DNA of 64,000 nucleotides from Abditibacteriaceae bacterium (GCA_019239895.1 JAFAZH010000036.1:124001-188000); one strand, 5' to 3'. Shown: positions 7,752-16,776, numbered from the stretch's first letter. The notes: generated from the letters alone by a model not told the origin. Program-made: numbers and translations.

Positions 7752-10100
7752 ATGTTTTTGCGCTCAACCTTTGTTTTTGTCGTTATGGTTTTAGCCGCTA
7801 CGGTGGCGTATAGCGATGAAAAAGCACCATCTGTGTCAACCCCGTTTGCGCAGCACCAGAAGTTGGCCTTGCGGGGCGCAACGCCCAACCAGACGACCGT
7901 GCCACGTTTTGGGAAGTTTGAACTGACGCTGAACTTAGCGGCGACTTATGACAACCCCTTCGATCCCAACGAGGTGCAGGTGCAGGCTGTTTTTACCTCG
8001 CCCCAAGGCCGGAGCACTACCGTTGATGGGTTCCTGGATCAACCTTTTACGCGCAAGCTGAAAGCGGGTGCGGAGCAGATTACTGCCGCAGGTGAGCCAG
8101 TCTGGAAAGTGCGTTTTGCGCCGGATGTGGCCGGACGGTGGCGGTATCGAGTGACGGCTAAAGATCGTTCCGGCACGGTCAGCTTGCCCGAAGCGCGGTT
8201 GCAGGTGGCGGCCTCTGCTAATCCGGGTTTTGTGCGGCGCAGCACGCTCAATCCGGCGGTTTTTGCCTTTGAAAATGAAAAGCCTTTTTTCGCTGTGGGT
8301 GAGAACATGGGCTGGGGCGGTAAGCGCGGCTCGTATGATTATGACGATTGGCTAACACCGCTCAGCAAAGCGGGTGGCAACTGGATACGGATTTGGATGA
8401 GCAGTTGGAACTGTGGCCTGGAATGGTCGGCCCAGGCCAAGAAAGATTGGCGTAGTGGCACCTATCATGGTGTAGGCGTTTACAGCCTAGATAATGCCTG
8501 GAAGCTGGATACCATTCTCGATACAGCCGAGCGCAATGGTGTTTATGTAATGTTGTGTTTTGGCACTTACGGCGAGTTTAAAACGGGAGGCTTTTTTGGC
8601 GAAGGGCAGTGGGAAGCCAACCCTTATAATGTGGCTAATGGCGGCCCGTGCGCCAAGCCCGAAGATTTCTGGACGAACGAGCAAGCACGCAAGCTCTATC
8701 AGCAGCGCCTGCGCTATATCATGGCGCGTTACGGTTATCGCACCGGCATTCAAGGCTGGGAATTTTGGAATGAAGCCGAGGCTCCCACGCCCTGGGTTGG
8801 GGAGATGGCGCGTTTCTTAAAAGGCACGGGGGAGTTTGCGGCGCGGGGCGCGGCTGATCCTTATCATCATGCGGCTGATCCTTATCATCATTTAGTCACC
8901 ACGACATATGGCAATGACGCCATCTGGAAACTGCCAGAGATTGACTTTACTCAGACCCATAATTATGGTACGGGCAATATCACCGATCACGCGCCCGTGA
9001 TTTACAATGATGCGCGACAACACGCGGTTTACAACAAACCGCACCTGATAGGAGAGTTCGGCATAGACTGGCGCAAGTCGGATAGCGAATATGATCCACA
9101 GGGCTTAGGAGTCAACCTGCACAACGGGTTGTGGGCTGGCCTGATGGCGGGCGATGCGGGTGGTGGAATGCTGTGGTGGTGGGACAACTATGTCCACCCC
9201 AAAAATGTTTATGCACCATTCGTGGCGGCCCGCCGTTTCGCAGATACCGTGCCGTGGACAGCGGGGCCATTGCAGCCCCTGAAGATGGATGCCGCCCATC
9301 AGACGAGCGGGCCAGAAACCTGGACGGATTTAACCCTGGTGCCTGCTGGCGGCTGGGGCAAGGCCGCGACCGATAACTTTACAATTACTCCTACGGGCTT
9401 GGCCAGCAATGTTATCATCCCGCAATTTCTCTATAGCACTGGCAAAGCCGATTTGCGCACAACGTCCACTTTTCATGTGAACTTTACACAACCAGGCAAA
9501 TTTATTGTACATGTGGGCGATGTTTCGGATACCGCTCACCTGCGCATCTTGCTCGATGGCAAAGCGGCGCGTGATGTGGAGTTATCGGCTATGCCGCCTA
9601 AAGACCCCAGCGTCAAACCGGACTATGAGAAGACAGAATTGCGCCCGGAATATAACAGCTATTTAGCCCACTTCAACAAAGACTATGATATTGATGTACC
9701 CGTTGGCGAGCATACCATTACCCTGGATACTGTGGCGGGTGATTGGGTGTCAATGGATCGCATTACATTGACGGGCTACCGCAGCAGCCGTTTTCCTGAC
9801 GTGAATCTTTATGGATTAACTAACGGTAACATGGCAATCCTGTGGGCGCAAAATGCCCTGCACAACTGGAAGAATGTGACCGATAAAAAAGAGATTCCCC
9901 CTTTGCATAACTTAGCTACCACGCTGCATGGTTTGAAGCCGGGGCGTTATGCTGTGGAATGGTGGGATACCGAGCAGGGACGGCCTACAACCAAAGAGAC
10001 ATTAACAAGTATAGATGGCTTGCTGGTGCTGCGCTTACCTGACCTGGCCAGTGATGTCGCTGCGCGTATTGAGCCGCTGGCTGTGACTCGTGGACGATAG
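7752..10100 (+). CDS. Secreted DUF5060 glycoside hydrolase (apiosidase/cellulase-like barrel)
   Basis: 782 residues from ATG 7752, with AAGGA five bases upstream. A GTG at 7734 lies in the repeat and is not favoured. A signal peptide (residues 1-20, ending VAYS) is followed by a DUF5060-type beta-sandwich (about 30-140, with VWKVRFAPDVAGRWRYRV). Next is a TIM barrel (about 165-470) with GWEFWNEAEAP as the likely acid/base Glu and LIGEFGIDW as the likely nucleophile Glu. The C-terminal part contains a carbohydrate-binding-like sandwich and an AVEWWDTEQGR motif of the collagen-binding type. The protein probably attacks plant polysaccharides outside the cell. Apiose or cellulose as substrate is inference. 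A seven-codon tandem duplication (AADPYHH twice) lies in the barrel. Confidence 0.82.
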   Translation: MFLRSTFVFVVMVLAATVAYSDEKAPSVSTPFAQHQKLALRGATPNQTTVPRFGKFELTLNLAATYDNPFDPNEVQVQAVFTSPQGRSTTVDGFLDQPFTRKLKAGAEQITAAGEPVWKVRFAPDVAGRWRYRVTAKDRSGTVSLPEARLQVAASANPGFVRRSTLNPAVFAFENEKPFFAVGENMGWGGKRGSYDYDDWLTPLSKAGGNWIRIWMSSWNCGLEWSAQAKKDWRSGTYHGVGVYSLDNAWKLDTILDTAERNGVYVMLCFGTYGEFKTGGFFGEGQWEANPYNVANGGPCAKPEDFWTNEQARKLYQQRLRYIMARYGYRTGIQGWEFWNEAEAPTPWVGEMARFLKGTGEFAARGAADPYHHAADPYHHLVTTTYGNDAIWKLPEIDFTQTHNYGTGNITDHAPVIYNDARQHAVYNKPHLIGEFGIDWRKSDSEYDPQGLGVNLHNGLWAGLMAGDAGGGMLWWWDNYVHPKNVYAPFVAARRFADTVPWTAGPLQPLKMDAAHQTSGPETWTDLTLVPAGGWGKAATDNFTITPTGLASNVIIPQFLYSTGKADLRTTSTFHVNFTQPGKFIVHVGDVSDTAHLRILLDGKAARDVELSAMPPKDPSVKPDYEKTELRPEYNSYLAHFNKDYDIDVPVGEHTITLDTVAGDWVSMDRITLTGYRSSRFPDVNLYGLTNGNMAILWAQNALHNWKNVTDKKEIPPLHNLATTLHGLKPGRYAVEWWDTEQGRPTTKETLTSIDGLLVLRLPDLASDVAARIEPLAVTRGR
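8850..8891 (+). repeat. 21-bp exact tandem duplication inside the glycosidase gene
   Basis: Two adjacent copies, 8850-8870 and 8871-8891, encode AADPYHH twice, in frame. The exact identity of the copies, including third positions, suggests a recent slippage event that the protein tolerates, probably in a surface loop of the barrel. Confidence 0.95.
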
Positions 10101-10182
10101 GGTAGATAATGTTGCTAAGAGTGTAACTTAACGCAACTTTCTACAATAGCCCGGCGAATAAATTCACGGCTCCGGGCTTTCA

Positions 10183-10253
10183 GCCGACCGTCCGCCTGCG
10201 CGGACGGTAAGCGTTTTATAAGCGTGTGCCGTCCGCGCAGGCGGACGGTCGGC
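10183..10253. repeat. 25-bp GC-rich perfect inverted repeat between convergent genes
   Basis: The arms 10183-10207 and 10229-10253 are exact complements with a 21-base loop. Each arm is itself nearly palindromic (CCGTCCGC ... GCGGACGG), so one long hairpin or two short ones can form. It lies between the stop codons of the glycosidase (plus) and the histidine kinase (minus). It has no T-run, so it is a repeat element first and a possible bidirectional terminator second. Confidence 0.88.
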
Positions 10254-10300
10254 CACAGGCCAGGAAACGCGGTTTCAACCGCCGGGTAGGTTGAGAGGTA

Positions 10301-11599
10301 TCACTGTTTGGGATAACGCGGAATGGTGAAGCGGAACGTGCTGCCCTTGCCTAATTCGCTTTCGACCCAGATTCTTCCGCCATGCGCTTCCACGACCATT
10401 TTGCAGAAAGTGAGACCCAGGCCAGTGGAACTTCTGGCCTGGGCGCGGACTTCCGCTTGGTTTGCTTTTACCTGCGCAAATTTCTCGAAGATGGTTTCAA
10501 ATGCTTCTTTGGGAATGCCAATGCCCGTGTCGGAAATTGAGAAAAGGAGAGTCTCCCCGTCTGTAGCAGGGGCCGTATGAGGCTCATGATAAAGTTCCAC
10601 GCTTAGGTTGATCTGGCCACCATCCGGCGTGAACTTAATGGCATTTCCCAATAAGTTGACGAGAGTGCGGCTGAGTTTTTGGGCATCGGCGCGGAAGGTA
10701 AGGGAGGCCACTGCGGGCGCAATATGGCTGGTAAGACACTGGCTATTCTTCTCGGCTAATTGCGCGACCTGCTGGACAGCACTTTCAACTAACTGTGTCG
10801 TGGTGGTTTCCTGATATTCAAGGGTGGATTGACCAGCTTCCATCTTATTGATGTCCAGCATGTCGGTAATCATGCCGTTTAAGGTTCCCCCACTGCGCAA
10901 GGCTATGGCTAAGGAGAGTTCCTGTATTTCATTTAAATCTCCTTCGGCCTTGATAATTTGCAGACCGCCCAAGAGCGAATTGAGTGGTGTGCGCAAATCA
11001 TGCACAATCATCTGCACCAAGTCGTTGCGCAAGGTTTCCAACTCCTTGAGCCGATCATAACTGGCCTGAAGTTGTTTGGTGGTGAGGCGCAACTCGATCT
11101 CAGTCATGATTAAAGCGGCTAAGTCTTTGAGGATGTCAATTTCATAGGGCGTCCATGCGTGCGGTTGCGTATCAATGGCGCAGAACGAGCCAAGCGTCAG
11201 CCCAGAGGAAGTCGTTAAGGGTATGCCAGCATAAGCGATAACGCCTAAATCTTTAACGGCTAAGTTATTTTGCACCAGAGGATACTCACGCGCATCCGCA
11301 ATGATGAGTGGCTCGCCGGAAGTCACAACATGCTGACAAAAGGAATGTGTCAGCGGCGTTTCGCGTGCATCAGCGTATGGCCCGCTCAAGCCAACATAAC
11401 TCTTGAAGAACTGGCGATTTTGATCTACTAAAGAAATTAACGCGACGGGAGTACCAATAATTTTATGGGCCAGTTGGGTAAAACGATCAAAGGCCGCTTC
11501 GGGTGCGCTATCTAATAAGTTGGTGCCATATAACGCATCCAGTCGTTGTGCATTTTCCAGCCCTTGAGCAGATTCTTCCTGGTGAGAGTCTTTAGACAT
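10301..11599 (-). CDS. Soluble GAF-domain sensor histidine kinase
   Basis: 432 residues, no membrane segment. An N-terminal GAF domain (about 30-170) has the LISLVDQNRQFFKSYVGL and HSFCQHVV features typical of GAF sensors fused to kinases. After a short coiled-coil (170-192) comes the HisKA box MIVHDLRTPLNSLLGG with phospho-accepting H200. The HATPase_c domain has LLGNAIKFTPDGG (N box), SDTGIGIP (G1), STGLGLTFCK (G2) and GSTFRFTIP. All catalytic motifs look intact. No response regulator lies nearby, so this is an orphan kinase whose ligand and partner cannot be told from the window. It converges on the glycosidase gene and diverges from the FAD oxidoreductase gene. Confidence 0.9.
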   Translation of the reverse strand: MSKDSHQEESAQGLENAQRLDALYGTNLLDSAPEAAFDRFTQLAHKIIGTPVALISLVDQNRQFFKSYVGLSGPYADARETPLTHSFCQHVVTSGEPLIIADAREYPLVQNNLAVKDLGVIAYAGIPLTTSSGLTLGSFCAIDTQPHAWTPYEIDILKDLAALIMTEIELRLTTKQLQASYDRLKELETLRNDLVQMIVHDLRTPLNSLLGGLQIIKAEGDLNEIQELSLAIALRSGGTLNGMITDMLDINKMEAGQSTLEYQETTTTQLVESAVQQVAQLAEKNSQCLTSHIAPAVASLTFRADAQKLSRTLVNLLGNAIKFTPDGGQINLSVELYHEPHTAPATDGETLLFSISDTGIGIPKEAFETIFEKFAQVKANQAEVRAQARSSTGLGLTFCKMVVEAHGGRIWVESELGKGSTFRFTIPRYPKQ

Positions 11600-11722
11600 A
11601 AGTGGCTAATCCTACATTGTCGCGGAGCCGATTTACAATCTCTGTTGTGCGATAAACATTCTTGTTTGCTAAATATAATCGTGGATTTTGATAAAACCCG
11701 TTGCTAACTTAAAGGAAATTTG

Positions 11723-13252
11723 ATGATTCCAAACCTCTATTATTATAACCCTAATGCCATCAAGCCAATGACGCAGACACTACAGGCTGATATTTGTATC
11801 TATGGTGGCACCTCCGCAGGTGTGGCCGCCGCCGTGCAAGCCAGTCGCATGGGAAAGCAGGCCGTTGTCCTCGAACCGAGTGGTCATATTGGCGGCCTCA
11901 GCGCCGGTGGCCTGGGCTGCACCGACTTTGGTAACAAAGATGTCATCGGTGGCATCTCCCGCGAATTCTATCGGCGCGTGGGACAAAAATATGGAGTGGC
12001 GGAAGAGTGGCACTTTGAGCCGCATGTCGCAGAGCAGGTTTTCCATGACTTAATGGACGAAGCGAAAGTGCCAGTCTATTATCATCAGTTTTTACAGGCG
12101 GTGGAGAAGAATGGCTTGCGCATTACCGCCATTAAATTGCAGGGTGGTTTGACCGTGCGCGCCAAGATGTTTGTAGACGCCAGCTATGAGGGTGACCTGA
12201 TGGCGAAGGCAGGCGTAACCTATGATGTCGGGCGTGAATCCAATGCGACTTATGGCGAAACCCTGAATGGCGTGCAAATCCGCAAGCTGCACCAGTTTGA
12301 TTTTCCTGTTGATCCCTATATAAAAGAAGGTGATCCGACGAGTGGGTTATTGCCAGGTATCAACGCCGACGCGCCGCCAGAGCAGGGGACGGGCGATAAG
12401 CGCATTCAAGCTTATAATTTCCGCCTGTGCCTCACCAAAGAATTGGAAAACCGTATCCCTTTTCCAAAACCAGAAAATTATGATCCGCAACAGTATGTGC
12501 TGCTTGCTCGTTATTTAGCCACAGGTTGGAATGAGGTCTTTCGCAAGTTTGACCCCATTCGCGGCCATAAAGTAGACAAGAATAATCATGGGGCAATTTC
12601 AACTGATTTCATTGGCATGAACTACCAATGGCCCGAAGGTGACTATGCCACCCGCGAGCGTATCTTCCAGCAGCACGTGGCTTACACCCAGGGTTTAATG
12701 TGGTTTATGGGCAATGATCCCAGTGTGCCGCAGGCTATTCGTGATGAGTGGAACCAGTGGGGCTTGTGCAAGGATGAATTTACGGAGACAGGCGGTTGGT
12801 CGCATCAGCTTTATATTCGGGAAGCGCGGCGCATGAAATCGGATTATGTGATGACCGAGCATAACTGTCGTGGCGAGGCTCAGGTGGAAGACGCGGTTGG
12901 CTTAGGTTCCTATAATATGGATTCGCATAATTGCCAACGTTTCGTCAAAGATGGACGAGTGTGGAATGAGGGCGATGTACAGATTGGGGTTAAGCCCTAT
13001 GGCATCTCTTACCGTGCTATTGTGCCCAAGCGGGGAGAATGCGAGAATCTCATCATACCAGTGTGCCTCTCGTCTTCTCACATCGCCTATGGCTCAATTC
13101 GCATGGAGCCAGTCTTTATGGTGTTAGGCCAATCGGCAGCAACCGCAGCGGCATTGGCCCTTGACCGTGCTGTGTCAGTGCAGGAACTTCGTTACGATGA
13201 ATTGAAAAAGCGATTGGAGCAAGATCAGCAGGTGTTAGCTTGGGCGAACTGA
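11723..13252 (+). CDS. FAD-dependent oxidoreductase (FAD_oxidored family)
   Basis: 509 residues from ATG 11723, six bases after AAAGGA. The N-terminal dinucleotide-binding site reads ADICIYGGTSAGVAAAVQASRMG, followed by VLEPSGHIGGLSAGG, a pattern of the PF12831 family. The C-terminal part has LIIPVCLSSSHIAYGSIRMEP and LGQSAATAAALA, also typical. These proteins are frequent in polysaccharide-degrading bacteria and often lie near glycosidases, but their substrates are mostly unknown. There is no signal peptide, so it is presumably cytoplasmic. A TATAAT hexamer about 45 bases upstream (11674-11679) could be a -10 element, without a convincing -35 partner. Confidence 0.85.
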   Translation: MIPNLYYYNPNAIKPMTQTLQADICIYGGTSAGVAAAVQASRMGKQAVVLEPSGHIGGLSAGGLGCTDFGNKDVIGGISREFYRRVGQKYGVAEEWHFEPHVAEQVFHDLMDEAKVPVYYHQFLQAVEKNGLRITAIKLQGGLTVRAKMFVDASYEGDLMAKAGVTYDVGRESNATYGETLNGVQIRKLHQFDFPVDPYIKEGDPTSGLLPGINADAPPEQGTGDKRIQAYNFRLCLTKELENRIPFPKPENYDPQQYVLLARYLATGWNEVFRKFDPIRGHKVDKNNHGAISTDFIGMNYQWPEGDYATRERIFQQHVAYTQGLMWFMGNDPSVPQAIRDEWNQWGLCKDEFTETGGWSHQLYIREARRMKSDYVMTEHNCRGEAQVEDAVGLGSYNMDSHNCQRFVKDGRVWNEGDVQIGVKPYGISYRAIVPKRGECENLIIPVCLSSSHIAYGSIRMEPVFMVLGQSAATAAALALDRAVSVQELRYDELKKRLEQDQQVLAWAN

Positions 13253-13290
13253 ATTGAGGCCCGCCGCTAAAGCAGCAGGCTGAACTGAAA

Positions 13291-13308
13291 AGCCCGGTGA
13301 ACCGGGCT
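13291..13308. terminator. Short GC-rich hairpin after the FAD oxidoreductase
   Basis: AGCCCGG and CCGGGCT pair around a TGAA loop, 38 bases after the stop codon. No T-run follows, so termination is plausible but not certain. Confidence 0.4.
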
Positions 13309-13360
13309 GAGACGCCACGCACTACGTTTGGCAGCCATTTGGAGAGGGATGAAAACAGCA

Positions 13361-13509
13361 GCCCTCACCCCCAACCCCTCTTCCAATGCTGGTAGAGGGG
13401 CGGTCACGCTAATCTGCTTCTGAATAGTACTAAAAGTAATACTCTGACGAGCCAGTCATCCTTTGTGCTCCCCTCTACCAGCATTGGGAGAGGGGTTGGG
13501 GGTGAGGGC
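13361..13509. repeat. 40-bp inverted repeat (39 of 40 paired) between convergent genes
   Basis: The arms 13361-13400 and 13470-13509 are complementary except at one base. The arm has a CT-rich hairpin part plus a GGGGTTGGGGGTGAGGG-type tail. The same architecture is seen at 16611-16776 and, as a single arm, inside the gene at 37220-37254. It separates the FAD oxidoreductase from the convergent Gfo/Idh/MocA gene. Confidence 0.92.
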
Positions 13510-13517
13510 CACAACTC

Positions 13518-14564
13518 TCACCTCTTACCATTCCTTGCTCTGTGTTTCAATCCTGGCCAGGTATCGGGGCGAGTCCAGAAGGCGTCATCCCGTCCGCCAT
13601 AATAACTTCGTAACACATTATCCATGACACGAGATGTGCGAGCGGCGGAAGTGCCGGTGCTGGGGCATTTGCCATTGCCTTGCAACTCGTTCACGATGGT
13701 CTGAATCAAAGGTTGTTGAATGTGCGGGGGATTGGGCAAATCGAAAGTTTCGTTGCCGTCTTTCCTCTCCAAGCGTAACGGCTCATTGCCGAAGGTAGAG
13801 AGGGTGAGGCGAGCCTGTGTGCCGTTAATTTGAATTACGTCTTCGTCCACCGCCCCAGCAAAGTTCCATGAGGCAGTTCCTAAAGCACCTGCGGTTGTTC
13901 CAAAATGCATGACAACCCTATCTTCAACATCATAGACGGTGGAGAAATTAGCCGCCGCACCGGATACGTTTTCAAGTGGCCCAAAAATAAAATCAAGAAT
14001 ATCTAAAGTGTGGCTGGCGAGGTCTAAAAAGAGACCACCACCGGAATCTTCTGCTTTTAATCGCCAGGGTAGATTTGCGGGGTCGAGATTTTGCTGAGTC
14101 GAGACAAAGCGATAGTTGATGCCAGTCACTTGCCCTAACTGACCGCTTGCTATGAGTTCTTGAGCCTTAATGAAACGGGGCAAGCCGCGCCGATAGAAAG
14201 CCACGAAGAGAGGCAGGTGCGCCGCCTTAAATGCCTCGACCATCTGCTGGCATTCCCCATGATTACGTGCCATTGGCTTTTCGACATAAGCAGGCTTGCC
14301 CGCCGCACAAACTTGGAGTGCATACTCCAGGTGCGAGCCAGGCGGCGTGGCGATATAAACTGCGTCCACTCCGGCGTCGTGGATCAGTGCCTCGGCATTG
14401 TCATACCAGCGGGGCACGTCGTGGCGGCGGGCATAATCAGCGGCTAAGTCACCATTGCGCCGCATCACGGCCACCAGGCTGCTGCCCTCCGCTTTTTGAA
14501 AGCCTGGGCCGCTCTTAATTTCTGTCACATTGCCACAACCAATAATCCCCCAGCGAATCGCCAT
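13518..14564 (-). CDS. Gfo/Idh/MocA-family sugar dehydrogenase
   Basis: 348 residues. The Rossmann start GIIGCGNVTEIKSGPGF and the conserved E95-K96-P97 motif, whose Lys is catalytic in this family, are intact. The C-terminal alpha/beta domain carries DSGGGLFLDLASHTLDILDFIFG, with the substrate-site Asp and His. Such enzymes oxidise or reduce sugars, sugar acids and inositols with NAD(P). The specificity cannot be read from sequence. The gene stands alone, convergent with the FAD oxidoreductase and divergent from the beta-propeller-like gene. The upstream strand shows only a weak ribosome site (GAGGTAATACG). Confidence 0.88.
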   Translation of the reverse strand: MAIRWGIIGCGNVTEIKSGPGFQKAEGSSLVAVMRRNGDLAADYARRHDVPRWYDNAEALIHDAGVDAVYIATPPGSHLEYALQVCAAGKPAYVEKPMARNHGECQQMVEAFKAAHLPLFVAFYRRGLPRFIKAQELIASGQLGQVTGINYRFVSTQQNLDPANLPWRLKAEDSGGGLFLDLASHTLDILDFIFGPLENVSGAAANFSTVYDVEDRVVMHFGTTAGALGTASWNFAGAVDEDVIQINGTQARLTLSTFGNEPLRLERKDGNETFDLPNPPHIQQPLIQTIVNELQGNGKCPSTGTSAARTSRVMDNVLRSYYGGRDDAFWTRPDTWPGLKHRARNGKR

Positions 14565-14662
14565 CGTATTACCTCACCTTATCTCAAATGTATGAATGTC
14601 TGTTGGTGCCAAAAGTCTCAACTTGCTAAGCTTGCAGTAGTGCTAAAACAGCTATCGTGATT

Positions 14663-15634
14663 ATGAAACTGTGCAAACCATTTTCTCGCTCCCTCTATCT
14701 TTTACCATTTTTGCTGTTGTGTGGCGTGCTTTATCAGGTCATAGCGTCAAGTCGCAATGTGCCGACCCTGACGGGGGTAACAACGGCGATGGCGGAAAGT
14801 GGCGCTGTGCCCATCGCACCGCGCATTTATGCGGCTCATAAGTTATGCGACTTGAGTGATAAAGAGATTGATGAGTGTTCCGGCCTGGCGGCCAGTCGCC
14901 GCTATCCGGGCTATCTCTGGGTGCATAATGATTCCGGCGATAGCGCACGGCTATTCCTGATTAATCTGGCCGGAAAAACCGTCGCTCAGGTCAATTTGCA
15001 AGACGCGGAAAATGTGGACTGGGAAGACATTGCCATTGTCGGAACGGGAAAAAATGCCTGGCTTTATGTGGGTGATATTGGCGATAATAATGAAAATCGC
15101 AAGCACGTTGTTATCTATCGTCTGCACGAACCCACTATTGATTTGCGCCATTCTCCCGTCACCATCACGGTGCCCTGCGAGCGCATGAAGTTAACTTATC
15201 CTGATGGGGCGCACAATGCGGAGACCCTTATCGCTGCTCCTGACGGCAACCTGATCGTTGTCACCAAAACCCTGGGGGAAAGCGCAATCTTCCGCACCCC
15301 GCAACCATTTAGAGCGGATGCAAAACAGCAATTAGTGCCAGTTGGCAAATATCAATTCGGCCACACGGGATGGCTGACCCGCCTGGCGACTGGCGGTGAT
15401 CTTAGCCCCGATGGTAAACGTCTCATCATCTGCACTTACACCGAAGCCTACGAATGGACTCTGCCGCGTGTTAATCCCTGGACAATGGTTTGGCAGACGA
15501 AACCGAATATCTTTGTTCTACCCGTCATGAAGCAGTGCGAAGCCATCTGTTATAGTGCCGATGGCAGCCGCATCTATCTCAGTAGCGAGAAGGTGCCGAC
15601 GCCGCTTTATGAATTAGTCGCTAAGAGTCCCTGA
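14663..15634 (+). CDS. Exported beta-propeller-like protein of unknown function
   Basis: 323 residues from ATG 14663; a GTG two codons earlier is possible. A signal sequence with a strong hydrophobic core (SLYLLPFLLLCGVLYQVIAS) is followed by repeated strands typical of propeller proteins. Examples are LAASRRYPGYLWVHNDSG, DWEDIAIV, LYVGDIGDNNENR and GDLSPDGKRLIICTYTEAYEW. The DxGDN-type acidic loops suggest metal binding. I know the pattern from uncharacterised secreted proteins but not a reaction. It ends close to a structured intergenic element at 15707-15826. Confidence 0.65.
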   Translation: MKLCKPFSRSLYLLPFLLLCGVLYQVIASSRNVPTLTGVTTAMAESGAVPIAPRIYAAHKLCDLSDKEIDECSGLAASRRYPGYLWVHNDSGDSARLFLINLAGKTVAQVNLQDAENVDWEDIAIVGTGKNAWLYVGDIGDNNENRKHVVIYRLHEPTIDLRHSPVTITVPCERMKLTYPDGAHNAETLIAAPDGNLIVVTKTLGESAIFRTPQPFRADAKQQLVPVGKYQFGHTGWLTRLATGGDLSPDGKRLIICTYTEAYEWTLPRVNPWTMVWQTKPNIFVLPVMKQCEAICYSADGSRIYLSSEKVPTPLYELVAKSP

Positions 15635-15635
15635 A

Positions 15636-15695
15636 GATTTAGCAGGAAAGCAGGAAAAGAGGAGAGCAGGAAACGTAGAGAGAATAAGGCGGAAG
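15636..15695. repeat. Single arm of a gcaggaa-type repeat
   Basis: A run of GCAGGAA units directly follows the stop codon at 15634. The same kind of sequence forms a full two-armed inverted repeat at 33471-33610. Here the second arm is missing. Confidence 0.6.
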
Positions 15696-15706
15696 TGAAG
15701 ATTATG

Positions 15707-15826
15707 GAACCCGGAGTGTTGGGTGCCCAAGCAGCAGCAATATGCTGCTGCTTGGGCTGAGAGTGACGGGCTTACCTGATAGTTACCGTTAACTCCTGTG
15801 AAAGCCCGTCCTCACGCTCCGGGTTC
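15707..15826. repeat. Nested three-stem inverted-repeat element
   Basis: An outer stem (GAACCCGGAG at 15707-15716 with CTCCGGGTTC at 15817-15826) encloses two hairpins. One is a 15-bp perfect stem with a 3-base loop at 15725-15757. The other is a 9-bp stem, 15765-15773 with 15802-15810, which itself contains a small AGTTA/TAACT hairpin. The whole would fold as a three-way junction in DNA or RNA. It lies between the 3' ends of two convergent genes. Confidence 0.75.
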
Positions 15827-15870
15827 GGTAGGTTTTAGCTGGCAGTGCGCCTGGATTCGTTTATTACTTA

Positions 15871-16503
15871 TTACTGTGCGCCTTGAGCTAGGTGGGACAG
15901 GATTGTTGAGAGTGCGCCGCCGCCCAGCACTTTGGCCAGGCCGGGTTCCTGCGCCACGATGTTACTGATTTGATTGACGACGGATGGGTCTTGATTTTGG
16001 GCGTGGGCTGCCAATTCTTGCACCACATCCGGTGAGACTTGAGCGGCTTGCTCCGGCGTCACCTGGGGCGTGTCACCGCCATCTGTAGCATCCTGGGAAG
16101 TATCATCTTGGGGAGCGTTGTCCTGAGAGTCATCAGAACCATCCTCCTGCGCTGCTCCGCTTTGCTGCCCCCCGCCTAAACCACCCAGTATTTGGCCTAA
16201 CCCGCCGCTACCTCCACTACCCAGCACTTGCGAAACCACTGCCGGGTCAGCCGCCGCGATGAGGGTGTTCAACAATCCGGCTTTTTGCTCGCCACTGGCG
16301 TTGCCAAAAATCTGCGCAGCCATTTGCGCAAAAGGCGGTGTTTGGTTTGAGTGGAAAGCGGCAGCGATGCCATCGGCTAAAGCCGACTGCGGCGCAGCCT
16401 GGGCCGCTTGGTCGTAATCATTATGCACTGTGTCGGGAGCCTGACTTGCGTCGGCCCCGCTATATTGTTGTAATAGACCACCAATTTGGTTCATCCAATC
16501 CAT
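15871..16503 (-). CDS. Low-complexity hypothetical protein (YidB/DUF937-like flavour)
   Basis: 210 residues from ATG 16503, which has AGGAG upstream; the longer frame to 16545 lacks support. The protein begins DWMNQIGGLLQQYSG and is followed by an Ala/Gln-rich region. The middle is LGGLGGGQQSG with an Asp/Ser/Gln-rich acidic stretch, and the C-terminal segment is VNQISNIVAQEPGLAKVLGGG. The Gly-Leu repeats and composition recall DUF937/YidB proteins, but the match is weak. No signal peptide or membrane helix is present. The function is unknown. Confidence 0.6.
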   Translation of the reverse strand: MDWMNQIGGLLQQYSGADASQAPDTVHNDYDQAAQAAPQSALADGIAAAFHSNQTPPFAQMAAQIFGNASGEQKAGLLNTLIAAADPAVVSQVLGSGGSGGLGQILGGLGGGQQSGAAQEDGSDDSQDNAPQDDTSQDATDGGDTPQVTPEQAAQVSPDVVQELAAHAQNQDPSVVNQISNIVAQEPGLAKVLGGGALSTILSHLAQGAQ

Positions 16504-16610
16504 CTTCGCTTTCTCCTGAAATGATTCTGTTAATGCAGTTTGCAAGAAGCACGCCAGTAGCTATGTGGAAGGCTATTAACGTATAAATGCATCTTTGGCG
16601 GGTTTGTCCG

Positions 16611-16776
16611 ACCCTATCCCCAGCCCTTCCCCTTGGTAAGGGGAAGGGAGCCAAACTGTAACTGTCGGGGAAGGCCCTGGTTAAATAGTTGAATGCCGTG
16701 CCATAGTATCCCTGCTGTCCCGGCGGTGGGCCAACGCTCCCTTCCCCTTACCAAGGGGAAGGGCTGGGGATAGGGT
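16611..16776. repeat. 41-bp perfect inverted repeat with internal hairpins
   Basis: The arms 16611-16651 and 16736-16776 are exact complements (41 of 41), with 84 bases between. Each arm contains its own 11-bp hairpin (CCCTTCCCCTT around a 3-base loop) followed by a GGGCTGGGGATAGGG-type tail, the architecture shared with 13361-13509 and 37220-37254. It fills the space between the Rieske gene and the low-complexity gene. Confidence 0.95.

Noticed and set aside
15707..15826. tRNA or known structured RNA
   Set aside because: It lacks the T-loop, anticodon arm and CCA end of a tRNA and I could not match it to a known RNA class.
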